NCBI RefSeq assembly: GCF_024160105.1
Contig: NZ_JAMFTQ010000003.1
Span: forward strand, 1-64,000
DNA from: Corynebacterium stercoris
GTDB taxonomy: Bacteria; Actinomycetota; Actinomycetes; Mycobacteriales; Mycobacteriaceae
DNA length: 64,000 nt
Direction of reading: 5' to 3'
Under the pieces are notes generated by a model. That model did no database searches. It was not told where the DNA came from and saw nothing but the letters and a program-made list of their open reading frames with translations. Shown one piece after another: positions 1 to 8,343 of the stretch. Numbering within the stretch: position 1 is the stretch's first letter; each line of letters starts with the position of its first letter. A program made the position numbers and the translations under genes.

Positions 1-2
1 AA

Positions 3-116
3 CACGTGGCCTGGGTGCAAAACGAGCTCAATGAAACACCCCGCCAAATCCTCAACGGCGCAACCCCACGTGAGATACTCCACGAAGTATTCAAACGTGG
101 CGCAAACACCGCATGA
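3..116 (+). CDS. IS30-family transposase, C-terminal end (partial)
   Basis: Reading frame 3 from the window edge gives 37 residues and a TGA stop at 114-116. The translation (WVQNELNETPRQILNGATP, then REILHEVFKRGANTA) matches the end of IS30-type transposases, where an N-x-RPRK-like stretch and a 'G-x-TP-x-E' turn close the DDE domain. The gene enters from outside the window, so I cannot tell whether it is intact. Only about 85 bases separate it from menF, so the right end of the element should lie there, but I could not recognise a terminal inverted repeat. Confidence 0.7.
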   Translation, partial: HVAWVQNELNETPRQILNGATPREILHEVFKRGANTA

Positions 117-127
117 CACCGCCGCGT

Positions 128-151
128 CACTATGGGGTACCCACTATGGGG
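128..151 (+). repeat. 14-bp-spaced direct repeat of CACTATGGGG
   Basis: The decamer CACTATGGGG occurs at 128-137 and again at 142-151, just after the IS30 transposase stop. It may belong to the IS end, to a target duplication or to menF regulation; nothing in the sequence decides. Confidence 0.5.
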
Positions 152-187
152 GTCTGGGTTGGCGGAGGGGTCGCCCGCGTGCCCCGA

Positions 188-193
188 TAGACT
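188..193 (+). promoter_or_regulatory. Leaderless -10 element (TAGACT) of menF
   Basis: TAGACT is followed by 8 nt and then the GTG at 202, the spacing expected for a transcript that begins at the start codon. It supports GTG 202 over the longer frame open from 31. No -35 is evident. Confidence 0.55.
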
Positions 194-201
194 CAATCCA
201 C

Positions 202-1344
202 GTGTCTGAGCCAGCGTCCAGCAATCCCGCCGACCCGGCGCGCCCGCTAAGCGCGCCGGACTTTCTGCTGTCCCGCGCGGCCGGGTCGGTGCGCACGCAG
301 GGGGCAACGCAGACGTTCACCGACGCGGACGCGGCACAGGAGGCCCTGAACAGCGGAGAAGCCGAGCTGGTGGTCGGCGCGCTCCCGTTCGACGCCGCCG
401 CGCCGGCGGCGCTCACCGTCCCAGAGCACATCATCCGCGAGCCGGGCGCGCTCCATCCGCACCCTTACTACCGCCGGGGCCCGGGCGCCCAGCTCAGCGC
501 CCGCCTCGCCGGAGTGGACCCGCAGCCGGACGAGCACCTGGGCCGCGTCGCTGCGGCGGTGGACACGATCAAGAACACGGACCTGAAAAAGGTCGTGCTC
601 GCCCGGGCGGTGGACATCGCGTTCGATCCGCCGGTAGATCCGCGCTTGGTCGCCGCGCGCCTCATCGAACTCTCCGCTTCAAGGGACGGTTTCATCGCGG
701 ACCTGACGCCCGCGGGTCGCGCAGGCCACTTCTTGGTCGGCTCGTCGCCGGAGGTGCTGGTCAAACGCGTCGGGAACACGGTCACGTCGTACCCGCTCGC
801 GGGTTCGGCTGCGCGCATCCACGGTGACCCCGCCGCGGACCGGGAGGCGGGTGCGCGGCTGGCGACGTCGGCGAAGGACCTCGACGAGCACGCCTACGTC
901 GTCGAGCACATCCGCGCACTCCTCGAGCCGCTGTGCACGCACCTCGACATACCCGCGCGCCCGATTCTGGAGCGCACGAATGAGATGTGGCATCTGGCTA
1001 CTCCGGTCGTCGGCACGCTGCGGGAGCCCGCCCCGAGCGCGCTGGAGCTCGCGCGCCTGCTGTATCCCACGCCCGCAGTGTGCGGCACCCCGTCCGCGGG
1101 GGCATTCGAGCTTATCGACGCCACCGAATCGCCCCGTGGCTTCTACGCCGGCGCGGTAGGGTACTGCGACGCGGCGGGTGACGGGGAATTCATGGTGGCG
1201 ATCCGCTGCGCCGAGGTCAACGGCGACGGGACCGTGGCGCGCGCGTGGGCGGGCGGCGGCCTCGTCGCGGACTCGGACCCCCAAGCCGAGCTCGACGAGA
1301 CGACGGCGAAGCTGCGCACCATCCTCGGCGCGCTCGGGCTTTAG
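202..1344 (+). CDS. menF: Isochorismate synthase (MenF/EntC family)
   Basis: Converts chorismate to isochorismate for menaquinone or a catechol siderophore; the neighbours do not show which. The 380-residue protein is all one chorismate-binding domain. Visible family blocks are KKVVLARAVDI (about residue 128), GSSPEVLV (about 180), YPLAGSAAR, DLDEHAYVVEHI, HLATPVVGTL, YPTPAVCGTPSAGA, the C-terminal GFYAGAVGY and IRCAEV, and the GGGLVADSDPQAELDE motif that carries metal-binding acids. The open frame begins at 31, but the first 57 codons resemble no protein and overlap the transposase end. GTG 202 gives the usual length and sits 8 nt after a TAGACT box. The TAG stop overlaps the convergent FAH gene by 4 bases. 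Confidence 0.85.
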   Translation: MSEPASSNPADPARPLSAPDFLLSRAAGSVRTQGATQTFTDADAAQEALNSGEAELVVGALPFDAAAPAALTVPEHIIREPGALHPHPYYRRGPGAQLSARLAGVDPQPDEHLGRVAAAVDTIKNTDLKKVVLARAVDIAFDPPVDPRLVAARLIELSASRDGFIADLTPAGRAGHFLVGSSPEVLVKRVGNTVTSYPLAGSAARIHGDPAADREAGARLATSAKDLDEHAYVVEHIRALLEPLCTHLDIPARPILERTNEMWHLATPVVGTLREPAPSALELARLLYPTPAVCGTPSAGAFELIDATESPRGFYAGAVGYCDAAGDGEFMVAIRCAEVNGDGTVARAWAGGGLVADSDPQAELDETTAKLRTILGALGL

Positions 1345-2132
1345 GCGCGCTCGACCGGGTTGCCCAGGCTGCCGATGCCCGGGATCTCAACCTCGATGTA
1401 GTCTCCCGGCACCATCACGGCGGTGCCGGCCGGGGAGCCGGTGGCCTGCACGTCACCCGGCAGCATGGTGAAGGACGCGGTGACCCACTCCACCATCTCG
1501 CCGATGCTCATGATCATCTGGTTCGAGTTGGAGTCCTGCTTGGTCTCGGTCTTCCCGTCGTGGGTCAGGTGCGCCTTGATGGGCAGGTTCTCGAAATCGA
1601 ACTTATCCAGGTCGGTCTCGATCCACGGGCCGATCGGGCCGAAGGTGTCCATGCCCTTCGCACGCGCCCACTGGCCGTCTTGGAACTGCAGGTCGCGGGA
1701 GGAGACATCGTTGATGATGGTCACGCCGCGAACCACGGACTTCCACTCGGAGGCCTTCACGTTCTTGCAGGGGACGCCGTAGACAATCGCCAGCTCACCC
1801 TCGAACTCCACGCCGGTGGCGAAGTCCGGGATCTTGATCGGGGCGCCCGGGCCGACGACGCACGTGGACGGCTTGATGAAGATGGTCGGCGGCAGGTGCT
1901 CGGCGGACTGCTTGAACACCTCGGCGACGTGGTCGGCGTAGTTGCGGCCGACGGCCACGATTTTCGACGGCAGGGTCGGAGCGAGGAGGCGGACATCCTC
2001 GAGCGCCCATTCCTTGCCGGTGTACTCCGGCTCGGTGAACGGGGTGCCGGCGATGGCCTTCGCGGTGGTCCCCTCGTCATCGATGACCGCGAAGGTCATC
2101 CCCTCTGGTGTGGCAATTCGTCCAAAACGCAT
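1341..2132 (-). CDS. Fumarylacetoacetate hydrolase (FAH) family protein
   Basis: 263 residues. An N-terminal DUF2437-like segment (MRFGRIATPEGMTFAVIDD) precedes the FAH catalytic fold: AVGRNYADHVAEVF, FIKPSTCVVGPG, the metal-ligand stretch GVEFEGELA, INDVSSRDLQ, KGMDTFGPIGPW and the closing VMVPGDYIEVEIPGIG. Family members are metal-dependent C-C hydrolases, decarboxylases or isomerases of acylpyruvate-like acids; the substrate is not predictable here. ATG 2132 is preferred to the open frame from 2156 because it begins the conserved domain, though no strong ribosome site is visible. It lies 39 bases after the exonuclease gene on the same strand and may share its transcript. Confidence 0.85.
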   Translation of the reverse strand: MRFGRIATPEGMTFAVIDDEGTTAKAIAGTPFTEPEYTGKEWALEDVRLLAPTLPSKIVAVGRNYADHVAEVFKQSAEHLPPTIFIKPSTCVVGPGAPIKIPDFATGVEFEGELAIVYGVPCKNVKASEWKSVVRGVTIINDVSSRDLQFQDGQWARAKGMDTFGPIGPWIETDLDKFDFENLPIKAHLTHDGKTETKQDSNSNQMIMSIGEMVEWVTASFTMLPGDVQATGSPAGTAVMVPGDYIEVEIPGIGSLGNPVERA

Positions 2133-2171
2133 GCGCACGAGCATACCGCGCGGCATGGGGGCGGGAGGCGA

Positions 2172-2759
2172 TTACTTCTTGTCGCGGCGCTGCGCCTCGA
2201 GGGCCAGGAAAAGTTCCGCGCAGGCGATGGCGTCGGTGAGCGCGTTGTGGTTCTCGTAGCGCGGGAGGTTGTAGCGCTCGCGCACGCGGGCGAGGCGGAG
2301 ATCCTCGCCCCGGGGGTAGGTGCCCATGCGCTCCATGTGGCGGCGCTCCAGCGCGAAGGTGTCGACGACTTCGCGTTCGGGAAGCTTCCACTTCTCCGCG
2401 CGCACGTCGCGGTAGAGCTTGGCAATGAACCCGGTCTCCATCTGCGCGAAATGCGCGAGCAGCGCCCGGCCTTCAAAGGCACGCTCGAACGCAGCGAGCA
2501 CTACCGCCGGATCCTGGCCGAGGCGAGATACGTCGTCGTCGGTCACGCCGTGGATGGTGGCGGAATTCCCCACCGTCGCGCCGGCGAAGACGTAGTACTC
2601 CGCGCCGGACAGGTCAATCACGTTGCCGTTCACCGGCACCCACCCGATGGATACGAGCTGGTCGCGCTCGGGTTTCAGGCCGGTTGTTTCGACGTCGACG
2701 GCGAGGTATGCGCCGTCGGCAAGCGTGCGCTCCTGGGGGCGCTTGAACAGGCCGAACAC
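2172..2759 (-). CDS. DnaQ-like (DEDDh) 3'-5' exonuclease
   Basis: 195 residues. Exo I is AVDVETTGLKPERD (Asp22 and Glu24 acids), the Exo II region is LLAHFAQMETGFI, where the usual N-x-x-F-D is replaced by H-F-x-x-x-E as in a known subgroup, and Exo III is YENHNALTDAIACAELF with the His and final Asp. It has no polymerase-like partner domain, so it is a stand-alone nuclease for proofreading, repair or RNA trimming. The start is GTG 2759, one base after the TAG stop of the upstream DUF294 gene, so the two are almost certainly cotranscribed and translationally coupled. Confidence 0.85.
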   Translation of the reverse strand: MFGLFKRPQERTLADGAYLAVDVETTGLKPERDQLVSIGWVPVNGNVIDLSGAEYYVFAGATVGNSATIHGVTDDDVSRLGQDPAVVLAAFERAFEGRALLAHFAQMETGFIAKLYRDVRAEKWKLPEREVVDTFALERRHMERMGTYPRGEDLRLARVRERYNLPRYENHNALTDAIACAELFLALEAQRRDKK

Positions 2760-2760
2760 G

Positions 2761-4623
2761 CTACACCGCCCTGGTCGGGTACTTGTTGGCCAGCGCGTTC
2801 TGGAGGGACTTGATCACGCCGAACGCGTCGCGCAGTGCGCCGCGGTCGCGCTCGGGCAGGGCCTTCGGGTCGATGTGGTAGTCCGGCCGCTGGCCCGCGC
2901 GGACCTGCGCGACCTGGTGGCGCATGGCCAGGTTGGCCAGGTACTCGTAGGCATCGATGAGGTCCGCCGCCCCCTTTGCGGACACCGTGTTGCCGGCCGC
3001 TGCGCGGATGCGGGACAGCGTGTCTACCTCTCCGCTGCCAGCGGTAATGGCGTAGAGGCGGCCCATCTGCACCACCGCAGCGGTGCCGCCCTTCTTGATA
3101 TCCAACGTAGAGGCGTACTCGCCCGAGCGCTCCACCACGAGGCCGCGGAAGAAGCCGATCGGCGGCTCACGGAACGTCGCCAGGGCGGCGAGGTGCGTGT
3201 GCAGGCGGCGCGACCCCTGCGCGGACACGAGGGCCGCGTCGTGCACGCGGTCCACCATCTCGCGCCAGCCGTCGCCCGCGCCGAGGATCGCGCGGAAATC
3301 GAAGAACACCTGCGCGTGCAGCAGCGCGTTCGGCTCCGGCGCGGTGACCCAGCCGTGGAAGGTCTGGTCCCACTGCGCCTCCGTCATGCGCCAAGCCGGG
3401 TTCGACGCCATCATGTCGCCCGGACACAGCGCTTGGCCGGCCCGCGCGAGGCCCTGGCAGATGAAGTCGGACAGCTCGGCGAAGTAGGCGCCGTGCGCGG
3501 CCTCGTCGTACTCGTTGGAGAGCACCAGCGCGTTGTCCTGGTCGGAGGCCGGCCCCATTTCGCCGCGGGCTTGGGAGCCGACCGCGACGAAGGCGAAGGG
3601 TACGGGCGGGGGCCCGAGCTTTTCGACGGCGAGAACAAAGAGCCGCCTCGCCACCGAGTCGGCGATGGAAGTGAGCAGCCGCTGGGTTTCGGCAGCGGAT
3701 GCGCCGCGTTCGAAGAACCGGACGGCGACTTCTGCCGCGCGGCCGTAGGCGCCTTCGAGTTCTTCGAGGGTGCTCGTCTCCACGTCGGCGGCAAGGTAGA
3801 TCGGATCCGTCTGCAGGAGGCGCAGGATATCCGATGAGGTGACCACGCCGACGATGCCTCCCTGGCCTTCGACTGGGAGGTGGTGGATGCCGAGCTCGCT
3901 CATCACCAGCATCGCCTCGAAGACCAGCGAGTCGGTGGCGATGGTGCGCACGGGCGAGGTCATGACCTCGGCGACGGGGCGGGCCGGGTCCACGCTCTTG
4001 GCGACGACGCGGGATCGCAGGTCGCGGTCGGTGAGGATGCCCGGCTTTCCCTCGCCCTGCAGCACGAGGCAGGTGACCTTGTGCTGGTCCATGGCCTGGG
4101 CGGCTTCGGAGATGGTGATGGACTGGGGCCGGGTGATTAGCTCGCGGCCGGCAATGAGGTCGCTCAGCGGGGTGCGCAGCACCTCGGCCGAGCTGGTGTC
4201 GCGGACATCGTCGGCCGCGGCGCGCACGCGGCGCGACGCGGTTTGGAAGAAGCGGTCCAGGTCCGGGTGCTCGGCCAGCAGCGCGGCGAAGGCGTCGCGC
4301 GGGAGCATGAGCAGGACGCTGTCCTCGACCGCCTGCATGGTGTAGCGCGATTCCGGCTCGCCCACCAGGGTGGAGTAGCCGAAATTGAGGCCGGCCTCGC
4401 GGCGGTCCAGCAGCAGGTTATCCTCCCCCACCACGTCGACCGCGCCTGAACGGATGATGTAGAGGGTGTCGTTCACCTGGCCGGGGGCGATGACGACGTC
4501 CCCGCGGCGCACGTAGGTGATGCCCATTGTGGGCGGGAGGGTTTTCAGCGTCTCCTCGGGCAGGTGGCTGAACGGCTCGTGCCGGGCGATGAAGGTGTAG
4601 ACCTCGTCCAGTTCGACTGACAT
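2761..4623 (-). CDS. cNMP-binding / CBS / DUF294 nucleotidyltransferase-like protein
   Basis: 620 residues with three modules. Residues about 1-130 form a cyclic-nucleotide-binding-like domain (YVRRGDVVIAPGQVNDTLYII, RSGAVDVV). Residues about 150-285 hold two CBS repeats (ILTDRDLRSRVVA, GVVTSSDIL). From about 300 on is a DUF294 nucleotidyltransferase-like domain, VAVGSQARGEMGPASDQDNA, with the G-S-x-A-R-x-E and S-D-x-D metal motif, followed by the DUF294 C-terminal helical domain. This architecture resembles glutamine-synthetase adenylyltransferase and GlnD relatives, and the CBS pair suggests adenylate sensing. The target is unknown. It heads an operon with the exonuclease and possibly the FAH gene. 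Confidence 0.85.
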   Translation of the reverse strand: MSVELDEVYTFIARHEPFSHLPEETLKTLPPTMGITYVRRGDVVIAPGQVNDTLYIIRSGAVDVVGEDNLLLDRREAGLNFGYSTLVGEPESRYTMQAVEDSVLLMLPRDAFAALLAEHPDLDRFFQTASRRVRAAADDVRDTSSAEVLRTPLSDLIAGRELITRPQSITISEAAQAMDQHKVTCLVLQGEGKPGILTDRDLRSRVVAKSVDPARPVAEVMTSPVRTIATDSLVFEAMLVMSELGIHHLPVEGQGGIVGVVTSSDILRLLQTDPIYLAADVETSTLEELEGAYGRAAEVAVRFFERGASAAETQRLLTSIADSVARRLFVLAVEKLGPPPVPFAFVAVGSQARGEMGPASDQDNALVLSNEYDEAAHGAYFAELSDFICQGLARAGQALCPGDMMASNPAWRMTEAQWDQTFHGWVTAPEPNALLHAQVFFDFRAILGAGDGWREMVDRVHDAALVSAQGSRRLHTHLAALATFREPPIGFFRGLVVERSGEYASTLDIKKGGTAAVVQMGRLYAITAGSGEVDTLSRIRAAAGNTVSAKGAADLIDAYEYLANLAMRHQVAQVRAGQRPDYHIDPKALPERDRGALRDAFGVIKSLQNALANKYPTRAV

Positions 4624-4629
4624 GCACTC

Positions 4630-4635
4630 ACATTA
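4630..4635 (-). promoter_or_regulatory. Leaderless -10 (TAATGT) of the DUF294-exonuclease operon
   Basis: On the minus strand TAATGT is followed by 6 nt (GAGTGC) and the ATG at 4623. No convincing Shine-Dalgarno or -35 is present. Confidence 0.45.
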
Positions 4636-4665
4636 GCGTGGGCAAATGCACTCGCGGGCCGGTTT

Positions 4666-6156
4666 TTACTGGTAGCTCACAAACCACGGCCGCGGGTCTA
4701 CGGTGCCGTAGGTGTCTTCCGGGGTGAACGTCGGGGTGTCCTCGTCGATGAAGTTCTTCCACGCCATGAAGTACGCCGGGTCGAGGTCTTGGCGTAGCGC
4801 GTCCCAGGTCTCGAACTTCTGGCCCGGAACGCCGTGGCCGTCCGCGTGCAGCACCCAGGCGAGCTCCGGCTGGCCGGTGACGATGTTCTCGCGGTCCGGG
4901 TACATCGCCAGCTGGAACTGGTGCAGGATGAGCATCTTCTGCGGCAGGTTGTTGTCCCGCACGAGCTGGGCGAGCCAGTCGGCCACCTCGTTGATCTCCG
5001 CCGCAGTTGCGCTGCCAATGCGGCTGAGCGGCCGCTCGCCCGGGTTGAGCTTCCACTCCGCGTCGAGTGCGAGGCCCACGTTGGGGCGCTTGAGCAGCTC
5101 CTCGTAAATCTTCGCCTGCTCGAGGAAGTTGCCCTGGCCGGGCTGGAGGTCGATGACGGCGTAGCCGCCGGCATCCAGGATCGCGTCGATGTACGGCACG
5201 AGATCCTCCGCCGGCGTTTCGTTGGAGTAGTTGCCGTCCTCCCCCGGGAACTCCGAGGCGACTGAGGCGATGACCTCGAACGCGGGGATCACCGGCTGCT
5301 CGTCGAGCGGCGCGTACCAGGAGGCGTACTCGGCGGCCAGCGCAGCGGCCTCGGCGGGGCCCTGCTCACCCATCACACCCAGCTCCGGGCCGTACGGGTG
5401 GCCGTAGAGCGCGATCATCCTGCGGCCCGGGAACACCAGTCCGCCGCCGCCCGGCAGCTCGCCGTTGCCGGCCAGCGCCACGCGCGCCGCGTAATCCTCG
5501 TCGCTGCCGAACTGCCGGCCGAGCGCGAGCGTGTCCTGCTCGCTCACGGTACGCATGCTTTCCGACGTCGCTCTGGGGTCCGCGGCAGCGAGCACCTCGA
5601 TCTCGGCGCCGGCGGCGCGGGCGGTGGCAGCCGCGGCGCGGGAGGTTTCGTCGGTGGCGAGCATCGGCGGCAGGATGAGGTCGATCGGCTTCGCAGCCTC
5701 CTGGGCGGCGATGGCCGCGACATCGCTGAGCGTATCGGTGGCCACCGGCTCGGCCGCCTCGATCGCGGCCGCGTCGTCGGTATCGGTATCCCCCGGCACC
5801 TCAATCACGCGGTCGGCTCCGAGGCGGGAGATTTCCCCATCTACGGCTTCCTCGTGGCCCGGGTGGCGCACCAGCATCGGGGCACCCAGCTCGAGCGCCA
5901 GCGCGGCGGCGCGCATCTGATCCTCACGCGATGGATCGGCCACGACGACCACGTCCGACGCCTCGTACAAACGCTGGGATACCTCAATGCCGGTGCCGTC
6001 CGGGTCCTGGATCACCTCGGGGCCGGTCATCTCTAGCTTGGCGGGCTCTTTCGCGCCGTCGGCAAGCAAAGGCCCCTCCTCCCCGCAGCCGGCGAGCACG
6101 AGGCTCGCGGCGGCCATGATTACGACGGTGCGGGGACGGGAGGGGCGATACAGCAT
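4666..6156 (-). CDS. Lipoprotein with cell-wall-binding-repeat-2-like region
   Basis: 496 residues. The start ATG 6156 gives a lipoprotein signal: basic MLYRPSRPR, a hydrophobic stretch and the lipobox LAGC with Cys24 as the lipidation site. Residues about 50-260 resemble CWB2-type repeats (ASDVVVVADPSREDQMRAAA, ALELGAPMLV, SRLGADRVIEVPGD). The C-terminal half (about 270-496: ALYGHPYGPELGVMGEQGP, AGGYAVIDLQPGQGN, VGLALDAEWKL) looks like a globular extracytoplasmic domain that I cannot name. The gene starts 10 bases after leuB and is probably cotranscribed. A shorter paralogue lies at 9985-10899 and shares the LGxQFGxDxxxAAR block. An earlier in-frame start would remove the signal peptide, so it is rejected. 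Confidence 0.75.
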   Translation of the reverse strand: MLYRPSRPRTVVIMAAASLVLAGCGEEGPLLADGAKEPAKLEMTGPEVIQDPDGTGIEVSQRLYEASDVVVVADPSREDQMRAAALALELGAPMLVRHPGHEEAVDGEISRLGADRVIEVPGDTDTDDAAAIEAAEPVATDTLSDVAAIAAQEAAKPIDLILPPMLATDETSRAAAATARAAGAEIEVLAAADPRATSESMRTVSEQDTLALGRQFGSDEDYAARVALAGNGELPGGGGLVFPGRRMIALYGHPYGPELGVMGEQGPAEAAALAAEYASWYAPLDEQPVIPAFEVIASVASEFPGEDGNYSNETPAEDLVPYIDAILDAGGYAVIDLQPGQGNFLEQAKIYEELLKRPNVGLALDAEWKLNPGERPLSRIGSATAAEINEVADWLAQLVRDNNLPQKMLILHQFQLAMYPDRENIVTGQPELAWVLHADGHGVPGQKFETWDALRQDLDPAYFMAWKNFIDEDTPTFTPEDTYGTVDPRPWFVSYQ

Positions 6157-6166
6157 GGTGCGCAGA

Positions 6167-7183
6167 CTAGCGCAGTGCGGCCGCGATGCGGTCACCGAAC
6201 TCGGCGGTTCGGACCGCAGTCTTGTCGCGGGAGGCGACATCGGCCTCGACGGCCTCCTCGATGCGCGTGGCATTGGCCTCGTCGCCGAGGAAGCGCAGCA
6301 TCATCGCCACGGACAGGATCATGGCGGTCGGGTCCGCGATGCCCTGGCCAGCAATGTCCGGCGCGGAGCCGTGGACCGGCTCGAACATGGACGGCATCTC
6401 GCGCGACGCGTTGATGTTGCCCGAGCAGGCCTGGCCCACGCCGCCCGCGACGGCACCGGCGAGGTCGGTGAGGATGTCGCCGAAAAGGTTGTCGGTGACG
6501 ATGACGTCGTAACGCGCCGGGTCCTGCACCATGTAAATGGTGGCCGCGTCGATGTGGTTGTAATCCACTTCGACCTCGGGGAACTCGGTCGCCACCTCGT
6601 CGACGACGCGCTGCCACAGGCCGCCGGCGTTGACCAGCACGTTGGTCTTGTGCACCAGCGTGACCTTCTTGCGGCGCGTCATGGCCAGCTCGAAGGCGTA
6701 GCGCACCACGCGCTCCGCGCCGTAGTAGGTGTTCTGGCTGACCTCGGACGCCACCTCGTGCGGGGTGCCCTGACGCAGGGTGCCGCCGTTGCCCGCGTAG
6801 AGGCCCTCGGTGCCCTCGCGCACCACAACAAAGTCGATGTCGCCGGGGTTCGCGAGCGGGCTAATCGACGTCGGGTACAGACGCGACGGGCGCAGGTTCA
6901 CGTAGTGGTCCAGCTTGAAGCGGAGCGGAAGGAGCAGGCCGCGCTCCAAGATGCCGGCCGGGACGCGCTCCGGGTCGCCGACGGCGCCGAGGAGAATCGC
7001 GTCGTGCTCCTTGAGGCTGGCCAAGTCATCGTCGGTCAGCAGCTCGCCGTTCTTGAGGTAGCGGCGTGCGCCGAGGTCGTACTCGGTGGTCTCCACGTCG
7101 TCGCGGACGGTGTGGAGGACTTTCAGTCCCTCCGCCATGACCTCGGTGCCGATGCCGTCGCCGGCGATCACTGCGATCTTCAT
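6167..7183 (-). CDS. leuB: 3-isopropylmalate dehydrogenase
   Basis: Catalyses NAD-dependent oxidative decarboxylation of 3-isopropylmalate in leucine synthesis (cytosolic homodimer). The 338-residue protein starts [15 protein letters not shown] and shows [31 protein letters not shown], the catalytic Tyr and Lys regions ([25 protein letters not shown]), the metal-binding Asp block [13 protein letters not shown] and the NAD motif [18 protein letters not shown] 7183 follows AGGAAAGG at good spacing. The lipoprotein gene follows 10 bases downstream. Confidence 0.95.
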   Translation of the reverse strand: MKIAVIAGDGIGTEVMAEGLKVLHTVRDDVETTEYDLGARRYLKNGELLTDDDLASLKEHDAILLGAVGDPERVPAGILERGLLLPLRFKLDHYVNLRPSRLYPTSISPLANPGDIDFVVVREGTEGLYAGNGGTLRQGTPHEVASEVSQNTYYGAERVVRYAFELAMTRRKKVTLVHKTNVLVNAGGLWQRVVDEVATEFPEVEVDYNHIDAATIYMVQDPARYDVIVTDNLFGDILTDLAGAVAGGVGQACSGNINASREMPSMFEPVHGSAPDIAGQGIADPTAMILSVAMMLRFLGDEANATRIEEAVEADVASRDKTAVRTAEFGDRIAAALR

Positions 7184-7262
7184 ATCTTGAGACGCCTTTC
7201 CTACTAGGTGGACACTTTGTATGTGTCCCGAGGGTATCAGCCCGCCTAGCAGTCGCGGGCGA

Positions 7263-8249
7263 CTACTCGTGCTCGATGATGTAGTCGATGGTCTCCTCAA
7301 TTGCCGCGATCACGTCATCGTCCTCGTAGCCGAGCGTCTCCTTGGTCTCGGCCGGATCGATGGAGAGGTCCATCGCGCGCAGCTCGCCAGCGAGCTCCAT
7401 CTTGATGCCGTGCTCCTTACCCTCGGATGCAGCGTGCTGGTCCAGCTGCGCCATCTGCTCGCGCACGGCCTCGTACGGCATTTCCATGAGCTTGGTGTCC
7501 AGGCCCATCTTGTCGATGAACATCTGGTAGAACTCCGTGAACGGCAGGTTGTACTCGCTGATCGCGTACGTGCCGCGGTGCTTGCCCTGCTCTGCCGCGC
7601 CGACGGCCGCCTGCGCGACCTGCTTGACGGTCACAGCGGCGGTCTTACCGCCCGGGTGCACCGGGAAGACCTCGGTCTGCTTCATCTGGTCGGAGAACAT
7701 CTTCCACAGTGGCATGCGGCCCGGCATGTGTCCGAAGATGTACGGCAGGCGCAGGGAGGTCACGTCCATTGCGCCGTCGCCCTCCGCGAAGGCGACCTGC
7801 TCCTGCATGAGGCGCGTCAGCGGGTAGCCCTCGTGGATGAGGTCGGTCTCGTGCAGGCGCTCCGCGAACTCGGCGAAGTAGGAGCCGTAGACCACGAACT
7901 TTTTCACCCCCGCCTCACGGGCGAGGCGGGCCAGGCGCTGAGTGGGCAGCACGTTGGCCTCGTAGAAGAAGCGGGTAGCTGGGGCATCCGGCAGCACGCG
8001 CTCGTCGGCGCCGATGGCGTAGAAGAGCGCGTAGACTCCCTCGAGCTTCTCGCGAATCTCGTCGTCCGACATGTCGTTGACGTCCGCGATCACGGAGTGG
8101 ACGCTGTCCTCCAGACCTGCGAACAAGTCGTCGGAAGGCAGGTCGAGCGCAACCGAGAACACGTCGTAGCCGCGCTGTGCCAGCTCCTGCACCGTTGCGA
8201 ATCCGAGCAGGCCGGTACCGCCGAGAACGACAGCCTTCTTCTTATCCAT
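7263..8249 (-). CDS. Extended-SDR-like NAD(P)-binding epimerase/dehydratase family protein
   Basis: 328 residues with an N-terminal Rossmann motif [15 protein letters not shown] and the extended-SDR flow ([68 protein letters not shown]). The expected catalytic YxxxK is not visible: the aligned position reads YPLTR, so the Lys appears to be Arg, which may mean altered catalysis or a binding role. ATG 8249 follows AAGGAG 6 bases upstream. It sits between serA and leuB, but no substrate can be inferred from that. Confidence 0.75.
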   Translation of the reverse strand: MDKKKAVVLGGTGLLGFATVQELAQRGYDVFSVALDLPSDDLFAGLEDSVHSVIADVNDMSDDEIREKLEGVYALFYAIGADERVLPDAPATRFFYEANVLPTQRLARLAREAGVKKFVVYGSYFAEFAERLHETDLIHEGYPLTRLMQEQVAFAEGDGAMDVTSLRLPYIFGHMPGRMPLWKMFSDQMKQTEVFPVHPGGKTAAVTVKQVAQAAVGAAEQGKHRGTYAISEYNLPFTEFYQMFIDKMGLDTKLMEMPYEAVREQMAQLDQHAASEGKEHGIKMELAGELRAMDLSIDPAETKETLGYEDDDVIAAIEETIDYIIEHE

Positions 8250-8306
8250 GGGGATCTCCTTAGCAATGGTTGGAAACAGGTTCGCTGTCCATTGTCGAAG
8301 ACATGC

Positions 8307-8327
8307 GCGCGGTTGTCAGGACCGCGC
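8307..8327 (-). terminator. Hairpin downstream of serA
   Basis: A perfect 7-bp stem (GCGCGGT and ACCGCGC, 7-nt loop) lies 17 bases past the serA stop. No T-run follows, so termination is uncertain. Confidence 0.35.
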
Positions 8328-8343
8328 ACCCCAGGTATAGCCC

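Noticed and set aside
1245..2813. A plus-strand open frame of 522 codons
   Set aside because: It lies opposite the FAH and exonuclease genes, is rich in His, Arg, Gly and Val as shadow frames are, and has no motif.
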